64,000 nucleotides of DNA from Apostichopus japonicus (taxonomy: Eukaryota > Echinodermata > Holothuroidea > Aspidochirotida > Stichopodidae). The stretch is from NCBI RefSeq assembly GCF_037975245.1, contig NC_092571.1, positions 25,312,564 to 25,376,563 on the forward strand, read 5' to 3'. Below are positions 48,356-60,461 of this stretch, piece by piece (within the stretch, counting starts at the first letter, position 1; each line of letters starts with the position of its first letter). The notes under the pieces were generated by a model, which worked only from the letters and a program-made list of their open reading frames with translations, did not search any database and was not told where the DNA came from. Position numbers and translations under genes: made by a program.

Positions 48356-48732
48356 ACTGCGACCATAGGCGTAGGAGGCGGGGGGGCTGCAGTCCCCCAA
48401 CCAAATATTTTGTGGAAAATTCGGGCAATATGCTGAGAATTTTTTTAGGGCACCTACTGAAAGAAAAATAAATTGCAATGTGTTTTTCAATGGTTAAACT
48501 TATATTATTATCATCATTTTTATTGTTATGACTTCCCCAAAAATGATAACCAATATGGAAGGGTAATAACACTGCAAATGATGTAACTGGCATGCGATGT
48601 AATAACCGATGCATGCCTATGTGATATGTACATTAACAAGTTGAATGCGCGCGAAAAATTTTGGTTTCATTTTTCGGGCAAGTCGCTACAGCCCCCCAAA
48701 TCAAATTGAGCTCCTACGCCTATGACTGCGAC
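48356..48732. mobile_element. CATAGGCGTAGGAG TIR element with 8-bp target duplication, copy 1
   Basis: Element 48364-48724, flanked on both sides by actgcgac. The ends are inverted repeats of cataggcgtaggag. The interior is inverse to 51333-51710 and shares ccaaatattttgtgg, ggttaaac, ccaatatgga and gtaataacc-gatgcatg. No transposase. 8-bp duplications are typical of hAT-type elements. Confidence 0.9.
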
Positions 48733-48870
48733 CTACCATCTTGATCGTCGTTGTTGGGTCAGATCCTCCTTACATTCCCAAATGTGAACAATCTATCACA
48801 GAGACCATATTAGTTAGGTCAGTTCGAACCTCAGATGATATTCACAAACTCAGTGGGACCCAGGGAGTTG

Positions 48871-48898
48871 TTCCATAACAACTCCCTGGTGGGACACT
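48871..48898. mobile_element. 28-bp hairpin with CAGGGAG ends
   Basis: cagggagttgtt and aacaactccctg are exact reverse complements around ccat. Both sides have gtgggac (one extra c on the left), consistent with a 7-8-bp target duplication. Similar in ends and layout to 5340-5379. Confidence 0.65.
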
Positions 48899-49804
48899 TT
48901 AAAAGAATTTTATGTTTAGACTATATTACAAATTTTGTCAAGGACAAATGGTATGGAATGTCATCTTAGGGTGTTCTGTGGTTTAGTATGTAGTTGAAGG
49001 AGCTTCGAGTTACTAGAACTTTTAGGCCTACCACACTGAGGATCCAGTCAAACCTCATCATTTTCTGTGAATAAAGCCTGAAAGCTGGAGCCTTCCAGAA
49101 TTTTATCATTTTTCAAAGATGAATATATTGAAGACCTCCATATGTAGCTATATAGAAACCTTTATAGGCTTTTTTTCACTGGACTTTTGCTTGGACTATG
49201 GACATACTAAGATGAAACTCCTGCCTATAAATGAGTTGCAATGACATCAAAATCCGCTCGCCTTTCGAGTTTGCCCTTTCCAGAGTATATGAGAAAATAG
49301 AAAGGAAAGTCTCATTAAGCAACTTAGGCATTATCCCAAGAGGCAGCAAGCTTCTAATGATGAAGAAATAAAGAAAAGAAATTGTGCCGTAGGTGTTTTA
49401 AACCATCACATCCTCATGATTCGTGATGTGAACGTAAGTAAACCCATCGTCCGATGGATAATTAATTTGCTCAATAACCGCCCATTCTCTTAGCTTCCTT
49501 ATGTCGTTTAATGGTTAGTCAGTATCTGTTACAATAATGTTTCCCTTTAGTGTGGATGCAGGGACGTCCACTAGAAAAATTGACCCCTTAACATAGCGGT
49601 ATCATGCAGAGGTTAAAAACGTAGGTTATTTATAGAATTAGGTCAAGAATAGTTTGGGTTCCTATTACTTAACGAATGGACATTACATAGCAGACAGTGC
49701 AAATAATTAATCTTGAAGAGAACCATATTTCACACAGTTATTTTTTGAAAGCCCTGATCTTTAATAATTTGTTGTCCCTAAAATTGTAGAGAGTGTTATT
49801 GTGA

Positions 49805-50170
49805 TTAAAGGCATTGAAGACTTGCCCCAAACCGCGTGCGGCCATCTGAAAAATTTAACTTTCCGTTGCTTGCAAGTGACGTTTTGTTTGTTTCGCTACA
49901 AATTGCAGACAGTAATGAAACGTGATACCTTGTTATCTTTAGCTGGACCTGAGATGTCGATCGCTTTATCGTTTGTACACTGTGCTGTGGGTATTGACCG
50001 CAGCTGTATGTACTGACTGTACACTAATGTCTAATTACCGATGGTAGCAAGCTGTGTGTGTATTTTCTGGGATCGATGGTGGTATCTAACACTTCTATTA
50101 CACCTCATTCGAAACTAGGTCAGATTACCGGCATTAGACATTTCTTTTTGCGCGAGTCTTCACACCCTTC
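49805..50170. mobile_element. TTAA-flanked TIR element, copy 3 (inverse)
   Basis: Opposite orientation to copies 1-2. TTAA on the left, TCAA on the right. Followed after a few bases by a SINE fragment at 50176. Apparent open frames within it recur in all inverse copies because the element is repeated, not because it codes. Confidence 0.85.
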
Positions 50171-50175
50171 AAGGC

Positions 50176-50288
50176 AAGTTACTGGCGATCTAAGGATTGC
50201 AGGTTCGAGTCCTGACCAGATCATCGCGTTGTGTCTTTGGGCAAGGCACTTTATCTCCATTGCCTCTCTTCACCCAGGTGTATAAAAA
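50176..50288 (+). mobile_element. SINE family A fragment
   Basis: About 110 bp starting inside the tRNA-like head (ctaaggattgcaggttcgagtcc) and running through cttgggcaaggcactttatctcc to cacccaggtgtataaa, where it breaks off. It abuts the end of a TTAA-flanked element at 50166, so one of the two insertions probably truncated the other. Confidence 0.75.
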
Positions 50289-50929
50289 ATAGGGACATTT
50301 GATCCCCACATCTGGGGTGATCTGATGCAAAGGCCAATATTAAAGTGGGAATGTGGATGGGAGTGGGAGAGTGGATCAGGAGTCAACATTACCAAAAGAT
50401 GATTGCTGGCAGGCTTGGGTGTTATACAGCCTGTTGTAGCAGCCTGTTGGTACAGTTGTTGATCAAAGTTATAATTCATATAGTGTGGCACTGTAGTTGC
50501 CAACTTGTTGCTGAAATCATTTACTCGGCTAGCTGTTCATGCTCAACTTTCTTTACATATATAATCTTGATAACTCATAATTCAGTATTCATGAGAATTT
50601 TCTCATCGGTTTCTCCAACCTGTTTCTTGCAATATTTGTTATTATATGGTGTGGCTTTAATAATTGACAGTGTAAACCTTAATTATTTCTTAATTTTAAC
50701 CGTCCTTAGTATTAATTTTAACCGTCCTTAGTAATAACTCTACCCAAGTTGTCCCAAGAGACACTTCTAAAGGTTGTATGACAATTATAAAACCATATGG
50801 ACACATGCAGCTGAAGGTAAGATTGTGTACAAATTCAACAACCCCTGTGTAGCACTCTACACATCATATAGTTTACTTCTTTTTATTGCTCTGTCTTATC
50901 ATTTTATATATATGTATTTATATCTCTAT

Positions 50930-51080
50930 ATGCAGCCTAGTTGGTTAGGGTGTCCTAGTTGCCTAGTTGGTGTACACATATAAAGCGGGAGGCCCAGGTT
51001 TGAATCCCGGTGGAGGCTGGAAGTTTTTGCACAGTTCAGGATTTTTAAACACATTACAATTTCAATTAGATATATATTCA
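50930..51080 (+). mobile_element. Composite tRNA-like repeat, copy 2 (partial)
   Basis: It has cagcctagttggttagggtgtcc and gcgggaggcccaggtttgaatcccggtggaggctgg with about 25 extra bases between them, then a trailer. The B box has changes, so this copy is degenerate. Confidence 0.65.
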
Positions 51081-51179
51081 TTTGCCTAAGTTGTCGTTTA
51101 TGCCCATTTCATTTAACATTTTTCATTTTTCTGTTCAAAGCATCTCTTTCGAGATCCGGCTTTAGGAATCACAAATGAT

Positions 51180-51785
51180 TTTGAGTTGGTTAGCATCATG
51201 TTTGATCTCTAGAGTAAGGCAAAATAAGTCACCCAAAACAGAACTAGTATTGTTCGATACAGGTGACAATGCCTATGTGTGGAATTACGACCTTCCTTAC
51301 CGGTTTCGAACCTGTGGACATACAATCAGCGTCATAGGCGTAGGAGCTCAATTTGATTTCGGGGGCTGTAGCGACTTGCACGAAAAATATAACCTAAATA
51401 TTTTGTCAGCGGAGCGCGCGTTCAACTTGTTAATGTGCATATCACATAAGCATGCATTGGTTATTACGTGGCATGCCAGTTACATCATTTTCAGTGTTAT
51501 TGCCCTTCCATATTGGTTATCATTTTTGGGGAAGTCATTACAATAATAATGATGATAATAATATCAGTTTAACCATTGAAAAACACATTGCAATTTATTT
51601 TTCTTTCAGTAGGTGGCCAAAATATTCTCAGCATATTGCCCGAATTTTCAAAAAAATATTTGGTTGGGGCTCTAGCCCCTGCCCCCCCCCCCCCACCTGC
51701 TATGCCTATGATCAGCGTCCATAGCGGAGTTGGTGGAGGCTGGAAGCTTTTTCACTGTTCTGGATTTTCCAGCTTACTACATTTT
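51180..51785 (+). mobile_element. Composite tRNA-like repeat, copy 3, split by a nested element
   Basis: The leader (51190-51332) matches the minus strand of 28640-28790. It is interrupted at atcagcgt by a TIR element (51333-51710) and resumes at 51711 with the duplicated atcagcgt, then ccatagcgg...ggtggaggctggaag and the trailer. The tRNA-like centre has lost its middle part. Confidence 0.75.
51325..51718. mobile_element. CATAGGCGTAGGAG TIR element with 8-bp target duplication, copy 2
   Basis: Element 51333-51710, flanked on both sides by atcagcgt, inserted into a composite tRNA-like repeat. Its right end (ctatgcctatg) keeps part of the TIR. It includes a run of C near the right end. No transposase. 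Confidence 0.92.
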
Positions 51786-51786
51786 C

Positions 51787-51793
<7 letters not shown>

Positions 51794-51838
<45 letters not shown>

Positions 51839-51848
51839 TAATTATATT

Positions 51849-51909
<61 letters not shown>

Positions 51910-51910
51910 T
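51794..51910. repeat. (TA)n microsatellite
   Basis: Two long at/ta runs separated by ttaatta-type interruptions, directly after the composite tRNA-like repeat. Confidence 0.92.
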
Positions 51911-54028
51911 AATTTACTTTAATTTAATAAAGTACATGCCAGTAATAAAAGCTTCAGTCAACTGTGTAATATACCATTTGCAAATTATGCCAAAATTATA
52001 AGGAATTTGCTGGTACCATAATACAAACTTATTACTTAAATTGTATTACTTTTAATTTCACACTGCAGTTTACATATTAGCTAAGATGGGTTTTTTGTTG
52101 CATATATTCAAATGTTATAGGTAACAGGCTCTTTTCTCTTTTCATAAAATTAAAAAAATGTATTAAAAACAAAACCTATGGAAAATATTGCAGCTGTATA
52201 TAAGTCTGTAAGTGGTTTGATATTAAAACTACACTAGCTTTCAAAGTCAGTTGATTTTAGCCATTGACAAAGGAGACATTAATGTGTTGTATGATTACAT
52301 GTCATTCTTGCGCAGAGTTAGGGATAACCCTTCAACAAGATCCTTCAAGCAAGCCTGCTAGTTACTTTTTCAACTGTTCATATAGTGACCAAAACCCGTC
52401 ATCCCTCCTTAGACGAGTCCCAGCCAGTGTTGGTGCTATGGGAGGGGGGGGGATGAGGGGGAGATTGCCCCCCAGATTTTCCCCTTTCCCCCTCCCCAAT
52501 GAAAAATTGTCAAATGATAGCACCATTTTGTGTCTAAGTCACATTACTTGTAGAAAACTTCCTAAAGGATAGATTAAACTTCCCTTAGACCTCCTTCCCC
52601 ATATTTCCCCCCCCCCAAAACAATATGCCTTGCCCCCTAGATGTCCCCCTTTTGATTGCCTCTGCTAGTGTCACCACTGGTACCAGCACAATATAGACTA
52701 CGGTTGAAAAAAACTTTAAAGAGTTCCCCGATTTTTAACAACCGTTTGATATTTTGAAAAGAAATAGTCAAAAGAAACGAAAAGAGGTATAGGTCACCTT
52801 TTGTGATGTATTGGATCTCATGTGGAGCTCAGCAAACATTGAATGACCCAAGAATCTGTGTGACATGATTCCATAATTCTTGAATTAGTTGCAAGGTGTT
52901 AAAGTTGCATTGTTCCTTACAGTATATATCACGTACTATAGCCTGGAAATGCTTCATTTGAGACATCCTATGCGTTAAACGCTTTGGTATATGGGTAAAC
53001 TAAAGATGCTGTGCATGCATGCTCGCCCTCACCATACCCTGCCGACTCTTGCGGTATTACACCGTAACATCTCGCTCACCTGGTGACGTGCCATTCTCAC
53101 AATCCACAAAACCTCAATTGCAATAAGATAAAACATAAACAGGTATTAACCAATCAACATGGAGCTGTGGATAAGAATTAAACAAATGGGATTTATTTTG
53201 AAAATAGAACGTTCTGTAAAATCTTCACGTCTCTTAGGCAATGATATCCAGATTTTTGGGGCAAAAGCGCTAGGCTTACATCTTTGGTGGGGTGGCAGGG
53301 GGGCGGGGAGGGGGGGGGTTTGGCAGGCTTGGCGCACATCTCATGCACGTTTTGGTACCATTTTGAAGTAAAAACCATGAATATTTGAAGTATAACTTTG
53401 AATAAAATAAAAATCAAAGCACAATAGTGCATCTCCGTAATGCCATTTTAGACCCACGCGCTGTTGTATTCATCTGTCCCTTTGTTTTACATGTGTGTTT
53501 TTTAACTGCCCTGCGGTATCAATTACAAAGCAAAGTCGATTTTTCTACAACCATAACAAGTACTTTTATTCCCTTTTTAAGTGTTGAGAATTTTTTTGGG
53601 GTCTGTTTTTTTTGTGTTTTTTTTTTACTTGCCACCTAATTCATAATTTCCACTTTCTTCCACATGTATTTTCACTGTCTATAATAACATAACAGTTTTT
53701 TTATTTTTTTGTAGAACTTTTCCCATCTGAAGTTTAAGAAACAGAATTATCCCCCCAAAAAAAGTGAGACAGAAGTAAATATAGTCAACTCGATTGACGC
53801 AAAGAATCCTGAAATCTCGGGAAAGGAGTGAAAAGCTGTTTTCTCATCAATCAGTTTGATCTCTGTCATGCAGTTAGAGACTGAGAAAAGTATGATTAAT
53901 GAATCCCCTAATTACCATGAAATTCACCTTGAGAATGCAATTCAGGCCTAAAATTATGCCTTAAATGAGATAATGCCAAGAAAAGCACCACCACAACCCT
54001 AAACAGACAGCAATTATGTTGACAGCTT

Positions 54029-54029
54029 T

Positions 54030-54066
<37 letters not shown>
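54029..54066 (+). repeat. Poly-T run
   Basis: An uninterrupted run of about 37 T. Similar shorter runs lie at 40535-40556, 54678-54696 and 55616-55635. Confidence 0.85.
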
Positions 54067-54068
<2 letters not shown>

Positions 54069-57000
54069 CTCTTCCATTTTGCAATTCATTGTACCTGACC
54101 CAGTTTCCCGACCTAGGATTTATTTCTTTGCTTTACCATATTTTGTCGATGGGATTTTTTTTATATTTTTTATCATATCTTGAAATGAATTACTTTGCTT
54201 GCATTTTCTTACCTTGCTATATATATATGCTTGATTGTCACAGAGCCATACAATGGTCAGCTTGATATTTAGAGTTCTTCCAAATGTTGCGATTTTGGTC
54301 AAATTTTCTCTCAATTTCTAGCGAACCATAACTTCACCCCCAACCCCCTTCCCCATCCCCCACCCAACCCACACTCCCTGCGTCCATTTTCTCGTGGAAA
54401 CATGCGAAACCCGGATGTGTGGCTAATTGACCTGTCCACTTTTTACATCGCTAATTCAAATCTACTCATTAGGAGAGCGAGGTAAGAGGTACGTGCGTAT
54501 ATCAGCGAGATGTTTACTAGGACTCGTCAAGGTCGCTGTGACATTTCAGAAAATCTCATAAATAGTATCAAGGTCGGCACCTAATTCTCTTTTATATCTG
54601 TACATTGCTAATCCGTTAAGTGTACATTAGATGATTTCTCTAGGGCCCTAATGCCAGCTAATCACATCCCCTTAAAGTTTTTTTTTTTTTTTTTTTGGCA
54701 TTGTACATGCATTGGATACAAAAGACCACAAGCTTTGTTTTTCTTCCTTTCATTTTTGTTATACTGTAACTAGGACTTGTTTCTTGAGGATTTTTTTTTG
54801 CTTTCTCAATTTTTACTCATTTTCTTCTTGTTTCACCAAAGTCGGCTCATATGGTTATCAGCAAGATTACGGCAAAACATTAAAATCGTGTTTTGCATAA
54901 GTGGTGCTAATATCTAGGTCTTACAGGCATGCATGAAAAACCCTCTGTTTTAACAGCTAGAATTTTTTGTCAAGACTTTTGAAAGATAAGTTGAAGAATA
55001 ACTGGATCTGATTTAATGGGCTAAATAATTAGCTTAGTCATACATGTGATTAGTTTAACACACACGGTCGTCGTCGTCGAGGCTTAGTAGCCCCTAGCTA
55101 AGGTTTTATCAAGCATATATGCAGTACTACTAAGTTACACCATACCGTAAAGGACGACAGGCAGAGAATCAAGTTTTGGGAAACCTGTTGACCTGTTAAA
55201 CAGCGAGGGTTCATCAATTAAAGTGACTGAACTATTTAGTTTAATACACAGACAATAATATAGGTTAGGCCCTCAGATGTAACACAAAGCTCAGTGGGGA
55301 AAAAATGAAACTTTTAGGGCCTAAAATGACAATTTTTTGGGGGGGGGTTACAATGCCCAAAACACAAGTGTGTGGTCAAATCATTGTTGCTTTGCATGTT
55401 GCTAAAACTGATTAAGGAACAAGATTTTCACAACTTGAGGTTTGAGTAAAAACTTGTACATTCCTCAACAAAATACAGTAACTACAGTATGCTGAAAGTT
55501 TTAAAGACAGACATTTAAGCAGAATTTTGATGTCTTGATACTGTATGTCAAAGTCCAAGGAACAAAAAAAAGGGAGACTTTTGAATGCTTAGTGCTTCTT
55601 TGGTAGCTTTTCCATTTTTTTTTTTTTTTTTTTTTGTTATTTGTGTAAACATTTCAAATATGGAAAATCACTGGCGTACTGCAGTGCAATTCTAAATGGT
55701 AAAAATATTCTTCCATTGTTTTATCAATATTAGAATGAGTAGTCCAGCCAATTGATCGATAAATAAGCCCGTGCAGAACGGTCTTAACTGGGTTTAAGTG
55801 TTGTATTCAAACGGTCTATAGTATTAAACAATAAAAAAAATTCCTGCAAATCTATTTCAAGTCACTCTTTAAGTAATTTATCTCAGACACTGTATATCAT
55901 GCCTACCTGCCTCCCCAATGCTTTTGCACTCTATTTAACTGTGTCCATGGATAAGCTAATTGTACCGTATACATGCACCAATGAATGCAGATCGAGGTCA
56001 TGTTCCAGACTGTTTTAACCTCTTTCATTTTCATTTGGATATTTATCCTACATTTTTTTTTTAGTTACGTATTTCAGGTATTTGCGCCAATTTTAAAATT
56101 CAACCTGTAAAATACGTAAATGGTCTTCTCAAGGACTGCATGCATCCATGCTGATTGCAGGTAAAAACATTAAAAGATGAAGCAATTCAATTTTAGCTGT
56201 GATCACGACTTTTGGTTGTAATCTAGAGCTCTAGGCGCGGTATCGTTAAATCATTGTGACATTTTTAATACAGGTAAGATGTTTACCCCGTTGATGTTTT
56301 CATTTGGAGAATCAATCAGATATGCATAATCTGGTTACGGCTGTTGTTGAGACCCTGGGATATAGAGCTACCTGTATTTACTCGAGTGGAACCACCGCTG
56401 ATTTTCAAAACAACAACGAAAAAACCAGTGAAAGCTAGGGTACTATTTTCGTCTCAGAATTCTACACAGTGTAGGATACAATAGTCACTTACTTTTTTCT
56501 GTAATGCCCACAAAAAACAAGAAAAGAATTTGCCTCTTTTTTTTTGTAATATTATAGAAGGGTTTGTATTGAATTTCAATAATTTGTGATACTTCAGAAT
56601 AAAGTTTAGTTGCTATGGCCTTAAAGCAGCATTTTGCGTTTTGTCGCCGTTTTCCACTTTTTTGAAAATTCCATCAAGTTTTTTTACATATATCAAGCAC
56701 AGAACAGCAAACTAAGATATTAGCCAAGTTTTTTCCCTGCCAAAAGCATTAATTGGGGAGTAATTAAGGACATTTGCAGATAATGAGAAAAGTGTCCATT
56801 GACAAATTCCACATTTTATATTAATCACATACAGTTCCCCCAACCCACTAGTTTGAATCCAATCAATCAGAGATGCAGGTTTAGTTATGAGCCGTTGCTA
56901 AAAATAGATTCAAACGTTGAGTTGGTAACTTGGTACAACCAGCGAGCTGGACTCTAACAGCTCCCTTGCACAACTGCCATAGATACACAAATCAAGCATG

Positions 57001-58309
57001 GTGTTGTATTACGTATTGGCCAATGACGTTCGTAGCTTTTAAATATTCATATTATGGGCAAGGTTTATTTGGATCCCAATGGAAAATATCTTCGAGAAAA
57101 ACAAAGTTGAAAGTTGTAAATTTTTTGACTTTTATGCCACCATTTGAAGTAAGATTTAAATAGATAAGCTAGTTATGTATGTCGTTATGGCATCGTGGAA
57201 TCAGTGAGGTTGAGAAAAACCATAGAAAAGGACGCAAAATGCTGCTTTAAAACTCTTTAGGTTAACCAAGTCAACTTTAAATCAACTGAGGGGAGAAATT
57301 GAAACTTAATGATCGCCTGATTTGTATTAAAGTTCATGTATGTAGTAATGAAGATGAGGAATATGTTATTATACTGGAAATATTACTTAATATTCCGAAT
57401 TAATATTAATTTTGCAGTTTAGTTTGGAGGAATATACAAGGTTTAACCCTATTTTAAGATAATACACAGAAAGCCTCTAAATTAGCTATTTTCATCGATC
57501 AGATCAACAAATGCAAAACAAAAATCATATTTTTTTTAAAGTCTTTCTGAATAATCAAACATCACCAACAAAGTAAGGTGTGAACAATTATAATTTTTAT
57601 CTTCTTAGAGAGTACAGGGTGATAAAGTATCATGTTGATCTTTCTAGAGAGTACAGGTTGATATTATTTGAGTCTAAAGTTAACAGCTGGTGCAGATATT
57701 GTAGATAACATATTTCACACAGTTTTGTCTACTTCAGACATTTAAAGGTTTATAGAAAAAAAAAGGAATAAAGTTTGGCCACTGCATAGTCATATATAGT
57801 GAGTGGCAAACAGTCAGTTTGTACTTTCCACGGTCACACAAGGAAAGATATTTTCTTGTCATTTTAACAGCAATACATGATTCACTTTGCTCTGTGAGTT
57901 CAGTGACCTCTTGTTGAACTTTCCAAAGGGTAGCAGTTTAATGCTCAGAATTTAAACCAAACGGCAAACGATCTTTATTCTTTGATGGGGAATTTAATTT
58001 TAATAACACCTGAACAAATATTCACCCTGACCAGGAAAGGAAAGAACGCACTATATATGCATGTGTTTCGTTTGTAAGGCCGGTAGATGTGAGATTAGTA
58101 TCTATTGGAATTTCTGGGAGATGCAAAACAACGAGTCTGTAATTTTAAACCAATTTTAAATGCATTTCTATCTATTAGCCATGTTGTAATTGGGGCATGA
58201 CATAAAGGACTACAATTATTTACGTCATGAACTAAACAGAGCATTAAACTTTATTACGGATTGAAATTTGAGGAGGAAGCTAGAAGAAAAAGATTTATGC
58301 TATAGCCAT

Positions 58310-58421
58310 AGCTTATATATATATAGCCTATATATAGCTCATATGTACTGTATATGGCCTATATTTATAGCTTATATATACTGTATATAGCCTATGTATA
58401 TAACATATATATATAGTCTAA

Positions 58422-58456
<35 letters not shown>

Positions 58457-58495
58457 AAAATGTAAATATACATATATATATATATGTATATATAT

Positions 58496-58555
<60 letters not shown>

Positions 58556-58560
58556 TTACA
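58310..58560. repeat. TA-rich repeat
   Basis: A tatagcctatatatagct-like patchwork (58310-58420) leads into (ta)n with acatac interruptions to 58560. Confidence 0.9.
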
Positions 58561-60093
58561 TTTTTTGGTGCAGTTTTAAGGAAAATACAAAAGTGGCTAG
58601 GTGTTGTCATAAGTCCATAAATCCATGTTGCATTTGAGGGTATTAAGTATAAATTACGGGTGCATTTGAGGGGGAACAAAAGTCTCAAGTTGATACAAAA
58701 TCTTAAACCATGTAGAAAGTTATCAGTACCATGATACAGTCTGAGTTAGTAACACATGCTAATTATATTCACAAGGGCGCGTCTACATGCATTTGTCGTT
58801 ACAGAAACATTTACTCATATTGGATTTCTTTCTCTTTTTTTTTGGCAAAAATATGTAATGTATATTTCTGTACTTCTGATTCACAAATTGCAGGCTACAT
58901 AAGTTCTCTAAGATGGAGTGGATGGTATAAAGTTTGAATCCCTCTTTGTCTAATTCCTGAAACTAAATGAAACCAATTCCTTCATTTCTGTAAATGTTAG
59001 AGGTCGTCAGTGTTATACCCCCCAAGTATGCTAGGAAGTCAGATAATGGTCACCAATGCACAACTTAAATCAAGCATTTTACCACAATTGTAAAAGATAG
59101 TCATAAATCCGCACTGACAGCGAATAATCGCATCCCAAAATGCTACATGCAAAAACTGGCAATTTGCATATATGCAAAGTGCAAAGATGCATATTCAAGC
59201 CTTTGTGCACCAAGACACGATGATAGTATCTTTATAACAGACAAAGTCCGGAGCCACCTTAAAGAACTGCATTGCTGCACAAGATTTTGAAACTAAATCA
59301 TTCCATGAATAATGCGACGTTTAATTGTCTATTTTTCAACACTCCTGCAAGTCTGTTTAAAAAGAAGAAGAATCAGAAACACCTAAGAAAGTAAAACTTT
59401 TGGAAGATTATTTCTAGCAGGTTTTGTCGTGCTAGAAATTTGTGGGACCAATACTGACGACCATTAAGGTCCTCCTGTGGAACTAAAATAAGGATAAAGA
59501 CAAGAGGAAGAATCAGTATTCATTGAATGTAATGAAGTGAACGCCCAAAATTAATGGTAAAACAATTAACGTTCATTAATTTTTCCCTTCAGTTTGAAAT
59601 ATTAATTAAATATTGACTTAACAAACAGACATTATAATGTGTACATTAATTTTGTCAATCAAGCAATTGATAATTGATTCCATAATTTGCAGGTATTGTT
59701 TTATAAAAGCTCTTGCACGTGGTTGTTGATTCTTTTTGTAAATTTTCCGTTCATTTTGTCCGCAAAAAAAAAAAAATTCTAATATCCCGAATTGGCGATG
59801 ACTTGAAAAATAAAGTTATTCGATTTTCATTATACGTTCCACTACCAGCTAAAATTAAATAAATAATTCATATTTCCGAGAAATGTTTGTGGATCAAGTA
59901 CGCTGAACTCTAGAACTATCCATGGATAAATATGATCCTGCATTTATGTTATTGAAGGAAGCTGCAGAAAACTTAGCCATCAGTATTAATTACCATTGGA
60001 AGATTAGATTTGCCAGGTACATGTCATGTGCAGCTGAGAAAGTTAAAGGAGACACATATACCCAGCCATCATCATTAGTCTATGTATTAGAGA

Positions 60094-60461
60094 TTAAAGG
60101 CATTGAAGACTCGCCCCAAACCGCGTGCGGCCATCTGAAAAAGTTAACTTTTTGTTGCTTGCAAATGACGTTTTGTTCGTGTCGCTACAAAATGCAGACA
60201 GTAATGAAACCTGATACCTTGTTATCTTTAGCTGGACCTGAGATGTCCATCGCTGTATCGTTTGTACACTGTGCTGTGGGTATTGACCGCAGTTGTATGT
60301 ACTGACTGTACACTAGTGTCTAATTACCGACGGTAGCAAGCTGTGTGTGTATTTTCTGGGATCGATGGTGGTGTCTAACACTTCTGTTACACCTCATTCG
60401 AAACTAGGTCAGATTACCGGCATTAGACATTTCTTTTTGCGCGAGTCTTCACGCACTTTAA
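60094..60461. mobile_element. TTAA-flanked TIR element, copy 4 (inverse)
   Basis: 360 bp with intact TTAA on both sides: the left end is aggcattgaagactcgcccc and the right end gcgcgagtcttcacgcact. The best copy for defining the termini. Confidence 0.9.

Noticed and set aside
48309-48614. Open frame similar to one at 51452-51724
   Set aside because: Both lie in copies of the same non-coding TIR element, so similarity reflects repeat identity, not coding constraint.
49801-50016. Open frame similar to ones at 60079-60305 and 62770-62921
   Set aside because: They are shadows of the TTAA-flanked element copies, with different ends and stops.
53715-53730. Alternative terminal exon giving R-T-F-P-I then stop
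   Set aside because: The phase fits and the acceptor is pyrimidine rich, but it adds only four residues after R, has no W-P motif and no AATAAA close by. The exon at 42135 fits better and is nearer.
59922-60090. A protein-like frame starting MDKYDPAFMLLKEAAENLA
   Set aside because: No family recognised, no splice or promoter signals that decide it, and it runs into a TIR element. Probably chance in AT-rich DNA.
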